DNA of 11,000 bases, taken from NCBI GenBank assembly GCA_938092125.1, contig CALKMQ010000038.1:1-11000 (forward strand). The letters run 5' to 3'. Source of the DNA: an uncultured bacterium (GTDB taxonomy: Bacteria; Fidelibacterota; Marinisomatia; Marinisomatales; UBA1611). Shown in pieces: positions 1 through 6,511 of the stretch; position 1 is the stretch's first letter; each line of letters opens with the position of its first letter. Both the position numbers and the translations under genes were made by a program. The notes beneath the pieces were generated by a model. The model made no database searches, was not told the origin of the DNA, and was given only the letters and a program-made list of their open reading frames with translations.

Positions 1-108
1 ATGAGATATTCAGATGTCCCTTCATCATTGAGAGGGGTCGGTATGGCCATGCTATTAACTGGTTTAATTTCTATGGCGTTTTTAGGTTTTTCCGGAATCA
101 GTTTGTAA
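1..108 (+). CDS. nqrE: Na+-NQR subunit E, C-terminal fragment (5' end outside the window)
   Basis: This is the last 35 codons of an open frame that enters from the left edge; the ATG at position 1 is an internal Met, not the start. The peptide begins MRYSDVPSSLRGVGMAMLLT and ends FSGISL. This matches the end of NqrE: a conserved 'YS(D/N)VPxxLxGxG' loop followed by the last transmembrane helix. NqrE is an integral membrane subunit of the Na+-translocating NADH:quinone oxidoreductase; NqrD and NqrE together hold a membrane-embedded Fe centre. The identification is supported by nqrF starting 17 nt downstream in the standard nqrE-nqrF order. The fragment is short, so the family call rests partly on that context. 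Confidence 0.9.
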   Translation: MRYSDVPSSLRGVGMAMLLTGLISMAFLGFSGISL

Positions 109-125
109 TTATTTAGGTCTAGGTT

Positions 126-1355
126 ATGGAATTTACTATTGTGAGTGTAATTGTTTTTGGTAGCATTACGATGTGTTTAGTTTTACTTTTAAATTTAGCA
201 GAAAAAAAATTACTTCCGCAGGGAGATGTTTCAATACTAATTAACGATGAACCTGATAACGCTATTAGAGTAGGTACTGGTGGTACACTCCTAGGAGCAT
301 TAAGTGGCCAAAAAGTATTTTTACCTTCTGCATGCGGCGGTGGTGGGACCTGTGCAATGTGCAAATGCCAAGTTTTTGAAGGCGGAGGAGACATACTTCC
401 AACTGAGACTAGTCATATAAGTAGACCTGAAGCAAAAGAAAATTGGCGTTTAGCTTGTCAAGTTAAAGTCAAAGAAGATATGAAAATTCACGTTCCTGAA
501 GATGTTTTCAGTGTTCGAAAATGGGACTGCACCGTTAAATCAAACACCGATGTTGCTACATTTATTAGAGAGTTTGTTATTGAACTTCCTGAAGGTGAGA
601 ATTTGGATTTTCAAGCAGGCGGTTATATTCAAATAGACATTCCAGAATATCATGGTCTTTCTTTTAAAAATTTTGATATAGATAAAGAATATCACGAGGA
701 TTGGGATAAGTTTAATATTTGGGGCTTAGTTGCAAATAATGATGAGGATGAATTTAGGGCTTATTCAATGGCAAGCCACCCAGCTGAGGGAAATAAAGTT
801 ATGCTTAATGTTAGGATTGCTACTCCTCCGCCAGCATTGTGGAATGATGTCCCGCCGGGCATTGCATCTTCATATATTTATAGTTTGAAGCCTGGAGACC
901 CAGTTACAATATCTGGTCCTTATGGTGAATTTTTTATTAAAGATACAGATCGTGAAATGGTTTACATAGGAGGTGGAGCGGGTATGGCTCCGATGCGATC
1001 TCATCTTTTTCACTTGTTTCATACTTTAAAAACAGGTCGAAAAGTTTCATTTTGGTATGGTGCTAGATCTCTTAGAGAAATGTTTTATGATGATGAGTTT
1101 AAGAAGATTGCAAAAGAATTTCCAAACTTTAACTACAATGTTGCCTTATCAGAGCCTTTACCGGAAGACAATTGGACTGGACCAACTGGTTTCATTCATC
1201 AAGTTGCACATGATAATTATTTGGGCAAGCATGAAGATCCAACTGAAATTGAATATTATATGTGTGGTCCTCCACCAATGATAAAAGCGGTCGAAGATAT
1301 GTTAGATGGTCTTGGTGTTGAAAAAGAAATGATTGCCTTTGATAGCTTTGGGTAA
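126..1355 (+). CDS. nqrF: Na+-NQR subunit F, NADH-oxidising flavoprotein with 2Fe-2S domain
   Basis: NqrF (409 aa) is the electron entry subunit of Na+-NQR. It oxidises NADH with FAD and passes electrons through a 2Fe-2S cluster to the membrane subunits, driving Na+ export. Visible parts in order: one N-terminal membrane helix (about residues 4-24); a ferredoxin-like domain with cluster cysteines C70, C76, C79 and C111, as I recall the same numbers as in Vibrio cholerae NqrF, which supports the chosen ATG; an FAD-binding RAYSMAS motif at 211-217; a nucleotide-binding GGGAGMAP motif at 282-289; and a C-terminal YMCGPPPM motif with C380. The length is normal for the family. It follows nqrE by 17 nt and is followed 24 nt after its stop by an intrinsic terminator. 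The middle segment (about 174-235) resembles Bacteroidota-like rather than Vibrio-like NqrF, judged from memory. Confidence 0.97.
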   Translation: MEFTIVSVIVFGSITMCLVLLLNLAEKKLLPQGDVSILINDEPDNAIRVGTGGTLLGALSGQKVFLPSACGGGGTCAMCKCQVFEGGGDILPTETSHISRPEAKENWRLACQVKVKEDMKIHVPEDVFSVRKWDCTVKSNTDVATFIREFVIELPEGENLDFQAGGYIQIDIPEYHGLSFKNFDIDKEYHEDWDKFNIWGLVANNDEDEFRAYSMASHPAEGNKVMLNVRIATPPPALWNDVPPGIASSYIYSLKPGDPVTISGPYGEFFIKDTDREMVYIGGGAGMAPMRSHLFHLFHTLKTGRKVSFWYGARSLREMFYDDEFKKIAKEFPNFNYNVALSEPLPEDNWTGPTGFIHQVAHDNYLGKHEDPTEIEYYMCGPPPMIKAVEDMLDGLGVEKEMIAFDSFG

Positions 1356-2385
1356 AAAATATCTTAAATTTTCGTTTTTAAAAGCCCAATTATTATTGGG
1401 CTTTTTCTTTTACTTGTCTTGTTCTAATTCATTTGTTGAATATTCAATATCTGGGTTTACTATGGGCACCTCATTCAACATAAAAATAAATGAATCAAAC
1501 AAAATAGATAAAATTAACCAAATTGAATATTCAATTGATTCAATTTTAGTTAGTCTTAATCAACAGATGTCAACTTGGATCAAGGATAGTGAAATTTCAC
1601 TTTTTAACCAGAGTCGCTCTTTAAGCCCTTTCAAAATTTCTGATGAGTTTTATCAGGTATTAGAAAAAGGGAAACTAATTAATAATCAGACCTCGGGAGC
1701 CTTTGACTATACTGTTTTTCCATTGGCTCGGATTTGGGGTTTTGGACCCAAAGGAAAGAATAGTTCAAAAATCCCAGATGCAAATGAAATAAAAAAAGTT
1801 CTTGAATACATTGGTACAGACAAAATAGATCTTGACTATCCATACGTTAAAAAAAAACATCCTAAGGTTCAAATTGATCTTAATGCAATTGCTAAGGGTT
1901 ATGCAGTAGATATAATTCATGATTGGTTAATGCATAAGAATTATAAAAATATTTATGTAGAAATTGGAGGTGAGTTAAGATGTAGCGGTGTAAATAAAAC
2001 TGGTGCTACTTGGATTATTGGTATCGATACTCCAATTAATAATTTGGTTTCTAGTAAAAAGATATTTTCTAAGACCGAGCTTAGTAATATGGCCTTAGCA
2101 ACTTCTGGAAATTATAGAAATTTTTTTGAAATAGACGGTAAAAAAATTACTCACAGCATTGATCCACGAAATGGAATTTCTGTTGAATCTAATACTCTTT
2201 CTGTAAGCGTAAAAGCTAGAAGCTGTTTAGTCGCAGATGCTTGGGCTACGGCGCTAATGATTTTGCCATTCGATGACGGATTTAGAGCCGTAACCGAAGC
2301 TGGTGGATTAGAAGTTCTATGGATTTTATCAGAAGGGAAAGAAGGCCTTTCTCGATTTAGTACTAAAGATTTCTATAGTAGATAG
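1333..2385 (+). CDS. apbE: ApbE-type FAD:protein FMN transferase, putative lipoprotein
   Basis: ApbE moves FMN from FAD onto a Thr side chain of exported or membrane flavoproteins. In this context the expected targets are NqrB and NqrC. Family motifs are clear: GFTMGT (41-46), NQQMSTW (76-82), GAFDYTVFPLARIWGFG (122-138), DLNAIAKGY (172-180), VEIGGE (199-204), TSGNYR (257-262), HSIDPR (274-279), and D302/T306 in DAWATAL, likely metal or FAD-phosphate contacts. The N-terminus is basic, then hydrophobic, then LSC with C30, a loose lipobox, so it is probably a periplasmic lipoprotein. The start is uncertain: no ATG lies upstream of the GFTMGT motif in this frame. TTG codons at 1333, 1339 and 1348 are the candidates; 1348 gives a compact signal peptide beginning MGKKYLKF. 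All three overlap the end of nqrF. The intrinsic terminator at 1380-1411 lies inside the signal-peptide codons. Confidence 0.93.
   Translation: MPLIALGKKYLKFSFLKAQLLLGFFFYLSCSNSFVEYSISGFTMGTSFNIKINESNKIDKINQIEYSIDSILVSLNQQMSTWIKDSEISLFNQSRSLSPFKISDEFYQVLEKGKLINNQTSGAFDYTVFPLARIWGFGPKGKNSSKIPDANEIKKVLEYIGTDKIDLDYPYVKKKHPKVQIDLNAIAKGYAVDIIHDWLMHKNYKNIYVEIGGELRCSGVNKTGATWIIGIDTPINNLVSSKKIFSKTELSNMALATSGNYRNFFEIDGKKITHSIDPRNGISVESNTLSVSVKARSCLVADAWATALMILPFDDGFRAVTEAGGLEVLWILSEGKEGLSRFSTKDFYSR
1380..1411 (+). terminator. Intrinsic terminator after nqrF, embedded in the 5' end of apbE
   Basis: A perfect 11-bp inverted repeat (AAAAGCCCAAT at 1380-1390 and ATTGGGCTTTT at 1395-1405) encloses a 4-nt TATT loop. 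It runs into a T-rich tail (1402-1411, interrupted by one C). It begins 24 nt after the nqrF stop, the usual place for an operon-ending rho-independent terminator. The A-rich left arm means it could also terminate transcription from the other strand. Unusually, it falls within the apbE reading frame (about residues 16-27), where it encodes the hydrophobic core of the signal peptide. Confidence 0.85.
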
Positions 2386-2387
2386 AT

Positions 2388-2564
2388 TTAAGCGCTCTCA
2401 ATAGTTTCGCATTTTTCTGTATCACCGCCACAAATTGTACATGTTTCGTCTGCACCTATACCTCCACAACTTCCTTGGATTGGCTTATCATTAAAAATGA
2501 CACCAACAGATAAGCCTAAAATGGCAACGCCCAATACAAATATTGATATATATATTGAATCCAT
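2388..2564 (-). CDS. nqrM: NqrM, Na+-NQR Fe-S maturation factor (DUF539 family)
   Basis: Reading the minus strand from ATG (complement of 2562-2564) to TAA (complement of 2388-2390) gives a 58-aa protein starting MDSIYISIFVLGVAILG. It has one N-terminal membrane helix (about 4-24), then a short soluble tail with KPIQGSCGGIG (28-37) and CTICGGDTEKC (42-52). The cysteines are C33, C42, C45 and C52. This four-cysteine tail after a single helix is diagnostic of NqrM, the small protein needed to deliver or assemble iron at the Cys-ligated Fe centre of NqrD/NqrE. The length is near the family's usual 60-80 aa. Neighbouring nqrE, nqrF and apbE reinforce the call. It is convergent with apbE, with only 2 nt between the stop codons. 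In many genomes nqrM follows apbE on the same strand, so the orientation is unusual. I see no good Shine-Dalgarno sequence upstream of the ATG. Confidence 0.95.
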   Translation of the reverse strand: MDSIYISIFVLGVAILGLSVGVIFNDKPIQGSCGGIGADETCTICGGDTEKCETIESA

Positions 2565-2603
2565 ATTAAATAATATACGAAAGGAACGCTATTACCTATC
2601 ATA

Positions 2604-2633
2604 TTGAAAAATATGTAAATTATAAAATATTTT
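2604..2633 (+). promoter_or_regulatory. Candidate promoter for nhaD and the downstream gene run
   Basis: TTGAAA (2604-2609) is followed after 18 nt by TATTTT (2628-2633), a weak sigma-70-like arrangement about 20 nt before the nhaD ribosome-binding sequence. It overlaps the candidate nqrM promoter, so the two could compete. The match is weak and the base composition favours false positives. Confidence 0.2.
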
Positions 2634-2647
2634 TTAATTCAAATAAA
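2619..2647 (-). promoter_or_regulatory. Candidate promoter for nqrM
   Basis: On the minus strand a perfect TATAAT -10 hexamer (complement of 2619-2624) is preceded, after exactly 17 nt, by TTTATT (complement of 2642-2647), a poor -35 match. Transcription would start near 2612, giving a leader of roughly 45-50 nt before the nqrM ATG. Such AT-rich DNA produces TATAAT by chance often, so this is suggestive only. Confidence 0.3.
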
Positions 2648-2655
2648 GGTTTTTC

Positions 2656-4083
2656 ATGTTAAAAAAGATGATGCTTCTTATATACGTTTTTACTCCAATA
2701 ATATGTTTGGCTGCTGGAGGTGGTCATGGAGGTGATTATCATTTAGATGGGAGTCTTTCAAATATGGGAATTATTTGGGTAATCCCATTTGCTGGTATCT
2801 TATTGTCTATTGCTATTTTCCCATTAGTTCTTCCAGAGTTTTGGCACCATAACTTTGGTAAAATATCTTTATTCTGGGCATCCATACTTATTGTTCCTTT
2901 TGTTATTAAAGAGGGTGCTGCTGTAGCGGCGTATGAGATATTGCATGTAGGGTTGTTAGAGTACGTACCTTTTATTATTTTGTTGTTAGCGCTGTTTACA
3001 ATATCAGGAGGAGTTAGACTAACAGGTGCTTTAGTCGGAACTCCTTTAGTAAATCTTGCAATAATTTTAATCGGTACTTTTTTAGCTAGCTGGATGGGTA
3101 CTACTGGTGCAGCTATGTTACTTATTAGACCAATAATAAATGCAAATAAACATCGTAAAAACAATGTCCATGTAGTAGTCTTCTTTATATTTCTCGTTGC
3201 TAATATTGGAGGTTCTTTGACCCCATTAGGCGATCCTCCTTTATTTTTAGGTTTTTTGAAAGGGGTTGACTTCTTTTGGACCACTTCTGCAATGTTTCTT
3301 CCAATGTTAACTATGATAATTGCGCTTTCAATAATTTTTTATTTTCTTGATTCATATTATCTTAAAAAAGAAGGGATTATTCCTGCTCCAACAAAAGAAA
3401 AAATTAAATTAGGCGTTGAGGGTGTTTTTAATTTAGGTTTAATACTGGGTGTTATTGCGGCCGTTCTGATTAGCGGCTTTTGGAAACCTCAAATTAGTTT
3501 TGAAGTTTATTCTGGTGTTCATCTTGAGTTACAAAATTTAACTAGAGATATTTTGCTTTTAATATTAACCTATGTTAGTTGGACCTATACTCCGAAACAA
3601 ATTCGTAACGATAATGAATACACATGGTTTCCTATAATTGAGGTAGCAAAGCTGTTTGCTGGTATATTTGTAACAATCATTCCGGCAATCGCTATATTGA
3701 AAGCAGGCACAGACGGTGCCCTTTCTGGAATTATTAATTCGGTTACGAATGAAAATGGACCAGTAAATATCATGTATTTTTGGTATACCGGAGTTTTATC
3801 AAGTTTCTTAGATAATGCTCCAACCTATCTAGTATTTTTTAATACAGCTGGGGGAGATCCTATTTTGTTAATGGGTGAGTTAAAGAACACCCTTTTAGCT
3901 ATTTCTGCTGGTGCAGTATTTATGGGTGCAAATACTTATATTGGTAATGCACCAAATTTTATGGTTAAATCAATCTCTGAATCCTCAGGTATTAAAATGC
4001 CAAGTTTTTTTGGATATCTCTTTAAATGGGCAATTCCATTCTTAGTGCCTCTTTTTATCATTGTTAGTTGGATTTTCTTTTAA
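2656..4083 (+). CDS. nhaD: NhaD-type Na+/H+ antiporter
   Basis: This is a polytopic inner-membrane protein of 475 aa, the usual NhaD length, in the ArsB/NhaD ion transporter superfamily. NhaD expels Na+ (or Li+) in exchange for protons. It begins with a signal-like helix (about 5-20) followed by a Gly/His-rich segment GGGHGGDYH (21-29), then about a dozen hydrophobic segments. Two family hallmarks are visible: NIGGSLTPLGDPPLFLGFLKG-like sequence at 183-203 and SSFLDNAPTYLVFF at 382-395, in the two pseudo-symmetric halves, plus GANTYIGNAPNFMVK at 424-438. The start is supported by AAAGG 6 nt upstream. Its stop overlaps the next start (TAATG). Lying beside the nqr locus, it would complement respiratory Na+ pumping in Na+ homeostasis. 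Exact ion preference cannot be read from the sequence. Confidence 0.93.
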   Translation: MLKKMMLLIYVFTPIICLAAGGGHGGDYHLDGSLSNMGIIWVIPFAGILLSIAIFPLVLPEFWHHNFGKISLFWASILIVPFVIKEGAAVAAYEILHVGLLEYVPFIILLLALFTISGGVRLTGALVGTPLVNLAIILIGTFLASWMGTTGAAMLLIRPIINANKHRKNNVHVVVFFIFLVANIGGSLTPLGDPPLFLGFLKGVDFFWTTSAMFLPMLTMIIALSIIFYFLDSYYLKKEGIIPAPTKEKIKLGVEGVFNLGLILGVIAAVLISGFWKPQISFEVYSGVHLELQNLTRDILLLILTYVSWTYTPKQIRNDNEYTWFPIIEVAKLFAGIFVTIIPAIAILKAGTDGALSGIINSVTNENGPVNIMYFWYTGVLSSFLDNAPTYLVFFNTAGGDPILLMGELKNTLLAISAGAVFMGANTYIGNAPNFMVKSISESSGIKMPSFFGYLFKWAIPFLVPLFIIVSWIFF

Positions 4084-4628
4084 TGAGAATTACAAAAGTG
4101 ACAACAAAAACTGGTGATGATGGAAAAACTAGTTTAGCCGATGGTAAACGGGTTAAAAAAAACCATGTAATAATTGATGCCTTAGGTGAATTAGATCACC
4201 TGAACGCGGTTATAGGTTGGGCTGAGGTTGCTAGTTCAAGTAAAAAAAAATCCAAAGTTCTGAAATCAATTCAGCAAGACATTTTTAATATTAGTGGCGA
4301 TATTTCTTTGCCAGATGGTAAATCTAAATTATTAAAAGAAGAGCGTATTTTTTTTCTTGAAAATCAAATTACAGATATGAGTAAAAATTTACCACCCTTA
4401 AAAGAGTTCATTTTGCCTGGAGGTAGTGAGTTCAATGCAAGATTACATATTTTAAGGACAACCACGAGAAATACAGAGAGGTGCCTTGTTGCAATGCAGG
4501 AAGATGGGGGTAGAAATATTTTACATTTAAAATATCTAAATCGTTTGTCAGATTATTTATTTTTACTGGCAAGAGCGGTTGGGTTATCTGAAAATATCGA
4601 AGAAGAGCATTGGGAATTAAATAAGTGA
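4083..4628 (+). CDS. pduO: PduO-type ATP:cob(I)alamin adenosyltransferase
   Basis: This cytosolic enzyme of 181 aa moves the adenosyl group of ATP to cob(I)alamin, making adenosylcobalamin, the cofactor of B12-dependent mutases. The N-terminal TKTGDDGKTSLADGKRVKK (8-26) is the ATP-binding signature of the family. ALGELDHLNAVIG (33-45), LPGGSEFNARLHILRTTTRNTER (111-133, R125/R129/E132) and YLNRLSDYLFLLAR (151-164) are the remaining conserved blocks. I chose the ATG at 4083, which shares its A with the nhaD stop (TAATG) and places the signature at the usual distance; the frame is open for five codons upstream to a TTG at 4068. The next gene overlaps its end by 4 nt. An adenosylcobalamin-dependent mutase lies downstream in the same run, a likely consumer of the product. 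The symbol could also be given as cobO-like, mmaB or atr. Confidence 0.92.
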   Translation: MRITKVTTKTGDDGKTSLADGKRVKKNHVIIDALGELDHLNAVIGWAEVASSSKKKSKVLKSIQQDIFNISGDISLPDGKSKLLKEERIFFLENQITDMSKNLPPLKEFILPGGSEFNARLHILRTTTRNTERCLVAMQEDGGRNILHLKYLNRLSDYLFLLARAVGLSENIEEEHWELNK

Positions 4629-5644
4629 ATTATAACAATTCAGAAATTAATTGGAAAAAAATTGATGAAATCATTAGTTCAAAAAGTAAAATACTATTAA
4701 CGACTCATGAAAACCCAGACGGTGATGGTTTGGGATCTGAAGTAGCTATGTATCATCATCTAATTGAAGATGGTAAGGATGTAAGAATAGTTAATTGCTC
4801 ACCCACACCAGATATGTTTGATTTTATAAATCTTGATAATTGTATTGAAACTTTTAATGAAGATACTCATGTTGAATGGATTAAAGATTGTGATATTATT
4901 ATAGTCTTCGATGTTGGCAATTTTAATCGAACTAGGGATATAAAAGTTGTTGCAGATAAATTTAATATTCCTGTGATGAATATAGATCATCACCCACATC
5001 CTGCTGACCATGGTTTTGAATATAATATTGTTGATATCAAATCAGCAGCTACGGGTTGCATGGTAAGAAGCTACCTTAAAAGTGCAAGGTCAACTCCATT
5101 GAATAAAAAAATTTGCGATGGTATATATGTTGCCGTTATGACTGATACTGGTTGTTTTAAATATAGTAATACGGATACGTATTGCCATTCAATTGCCATT
5201 GAATGCTTGGATCATGGAGTAAATACTAACTATATATATCAGAAGATTTATGAAAACAGTTCTAGAAAGCGTGTAAGTGTTTTAGCTGAAATGATTTCCA
5301 ATATTTCTTACGAACTAGATGGAAAATTTGCTTGGTCCTTTATCACAAAGGATATAATGAATAAGCACCATGCATCAAAAGATGACTTAGAAGGTTTTCC
5401 AGATTTTATTCGCTCTATAAGTGGCGTTGAGGCTGCATTAATGATTTTTGAAATAGATGAAAATCTATGTAGAATGAATTTCCGTTCTAAAGGTAAAATA
5501 ATAGTAAATACTATAGCAAATTTCTTCAATGGTGGAGGTCATGCCTTTGCATCAGGAGCAGTTCTTCATGAACCCATTGAGATTGCAAAGAGTACCATAA
5601 TAAATAAAACAAAAAAAATGATTCAAGATCAAATGGATGCTTAA
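4625..5644 (+). CDS. nrnA: DHH/DHHA1 phosphoesterase, NrnA-like oligoribonuclease / pAp phosphatase
   Basis: This protein of 339 aa has the two-domain DHH-DHHA1 layout of NrnA-type enzymes, which degrade short oligoribonucleotides and/or dephosphorylate 3'-phosphoadenosine 5'-phosphate; some relatives hydrolyse cyclic dinucleotides. The metal-binding motifs are intact: HENPDGDGLGSE (28-39, with D32 and D34), VFDVGN (94-99, D96), IDHHPHPADHG (120-130), and MTDTGCFKYSNT (172-183, D174). The C-terminal substrate-binding domain ends with FNGGGHAFASGA (301-312). No CBS, PAS or GGDEF domain is fused, so it is not a GdpP-type sensor. The start is GTG, overlapping the pduO stop as GTGA, which implies translational coupling. 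ispH begins 3 nt after its stop. Which substrate is physiological cannot be decided from sequence. Confidence 0.88.
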   Translation: MNYNNSEINWKKIDEIISSKSKILLTTHENPDGDGLGSEVAMYHHLIEDGKDVRIVNCSPTPDMFDFINLDNCIETFNEDTHVEWIKDCDIIIVFDVGNFNRTRDIKVVADKFNIPVMNIDHHPHPADHGFEYNIVDIKSAATGCMVRSYLKSARSTPLNKKICDGIYVAVMTDTGCFKYSNTDTYCHSIAIECLDHGVNTNYIYQKIYENSSRKRVSVLAEMISNISYELDGKFAWSFITKDIMNKHHASKDDLEGFPDFIRSISGVEAALMIFEIDENLCRMNFRSKGKIIVNTIANFFNGGGHAFASGAVLHEPIEIAKSTIINKTKKMIQDQMDA

Positions 5645-5647
5645 TTA

Positions 5648-6511
5648 ATGAAAATATTAGTAGCTAAAGACGCAGGCTATTGTTTTGGTGTAAGAGATGC
5701 TGTGAAACTTGCAAAAAAAAGTGGAGCCGATTACGACGAGGTATATATGCTCGGAGATATAGTACATAATGAACAGGTTGTTAGCGATTTAAGCAAAAAA
5801 GGTTCAAAAGTCGTAAAAAATTTGGATGAAATCCCAAAAGATAAACCAGTTCTATTTCGTGCTCATGGAACGGATCCTGAAACGTGGAAAGCAGCTCAAA
5901 AAAAGAAACTTAATATTATTGATGCGACATGCCCGTTAGTTACAGAGATTCATGAAGAAATAAAAAGTTTAGAAAAAGAGGGAAGAAGGACTATTATAAT
6001 TGGAGATCATAATCATGATGAAGTTGTTGGTATTGCTGCTCAGGTAAAGAATGCGATTATTATCTCAAATGCTGAAGAGGCTCTTTCCTTAAAAAAAATG
6101 AAAAGAGCTGGCGTAGTTAGTCAATCAACTCAAATGATTGAAAATGTGCATGAAATACTAAACATTTTATCTGAAAAAGTTTATGATTTAAGATTTGTTA
6201 ATACTATTTGTTACCCAACGCGTAGAAATCATGAACAAATCAAAAAACTTGCAGATACCTGTGACTTGATGGTTGTGATTGGTTCCTACACCAGTGCCAA
6301 TTCAAAAAGGCTCACTCAATTATCTTTGGATAGAAATAAAAACTCTTTTCAAGTGACATGCGCTGATGAACTTAAGAAGTCTTGGTTCTCTAATATTGGT
6401 AGCGTGGGAATATCAGCTGGTGCATCGACACCTGATGATCTTATAGCCGATGTTATTAGTAAAGTTAAATTATTTTCAAAAATTAAAGTAAAGGAAGAAG
6501 TCTATGAGTGA
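5648..6511 (+). CDS. ispH: 4-hydroxy-3-methylbut-2-enyl diphosphate reductase
   Basis: IspH (LytB) is the last enzyme of the MEP pathway. It reduces HMBPP to isopentenyl and dimethylallyl diphosphate using a 4Fe-4S cluster. The 287-aa length is slightly short of the E. coli enzyme (about 316 aa) but complete in motifs. Cluster cysteines are C12 (GYCFGV), C95 (DATCPLV) and C188 (NTICYPT). Diphosphate-binding histidines are H40 (DIVHNEQV), H73 (FRAHG) and H123, with catalytic E125 in GDHNHDEVVG; this last loop is normally written GxxxHPEVxG. The C-terminal IGSYTSANSKRL (211-222) and ISAGASTPD (245-253) blocks are also present. The ATG is 3 nt after the upstream stop, and the 3' end overlaps pdxS by 8 nt. 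It lies in the same gene run as dxs, the first enzyme of the pathway. Confidence 0.96.
   Translation: MKILVAKDAGYCFGVRDAVKLAKKSGADYDEVYMLGDIVHNEQVVSDLSKKGSKVVKNLDEIPKDKPVLFRAHGTDPETWKAAQKKKLNIIDATCPLVTEIHEEIKSLEKEGRRTIIIGDHNHDEVVGIAAQVKNAIIISNAEEALSLKKMKRAGVVSQSTQMIENVHEILNILSEKVYDLRFVNTICYPTRRNHEQIKKLADTCDLMVVIGSYTSANSKRLTQLSLDRNKNSFQVTCADELKKSWFSNIGSVGISAGASTPDDLIADVISKVKLFSKIKVKEEVYE

Larger units (their letters stand above)
2565..2655. promoter_or_regulatory. Divergent intergenic region between nqrM and nhaD
   Basis: This 91-bp, very AT-rich gap is the only sizeable non-coding stretch in the window. Because nqrM (minus) and nhaD (plus) diverge from it, it must hold the initiation signals for nqrM and probably those for the long nhaD-led gene run. 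It is too short for a cobalamin or TPP riboswitch, and I see no strong inverted repeat suggesting an operator. An AAAGG ribosome-binding sequence at 2645-2649 sits 6 nt before the nhaD ATG. Confidence 0.6.

Noticed and set aside
1057..1281. 74-codon plus-strand frame inside nqrF
   Set aside because: It is an out-of-frame reading of the NAD-binding domain of nqrF, which is intact in its own frame.
2386..2396. AGCGCT palindrome at the apbE/nqrM junction as a bidirectional terminator
   Set aside because: Six bases are too short for a stable stem and no T-tract follows on either strand.
2565..2655. Possible cobalamin or TPP riboswitch upstream of the nhaD-led run, which contains B12- and thiamine-dependent enzymes
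   Set aside because: The gap is too short for a cobalamin riboswitch, and I see neither a B12-box-like nor a thi-box-like conserved core in it.
2739..3284. 181-codon open frame on the minus strand inside nhaD
   Set aside because: It lies wholly opposite the conserved NhaD transmembrane core, its translation has no recognisable domain, and AT-rich membrane-protein genes commonly leave such antisense frames open.
4068..4082. Five-codon upstream extension of the adenosyltransferase from a TTG
   Set aside because: The ATG at 4083 forms a TAATG junction with the nhaD stop and gives the usual short distance to the TKTGDDG signature.
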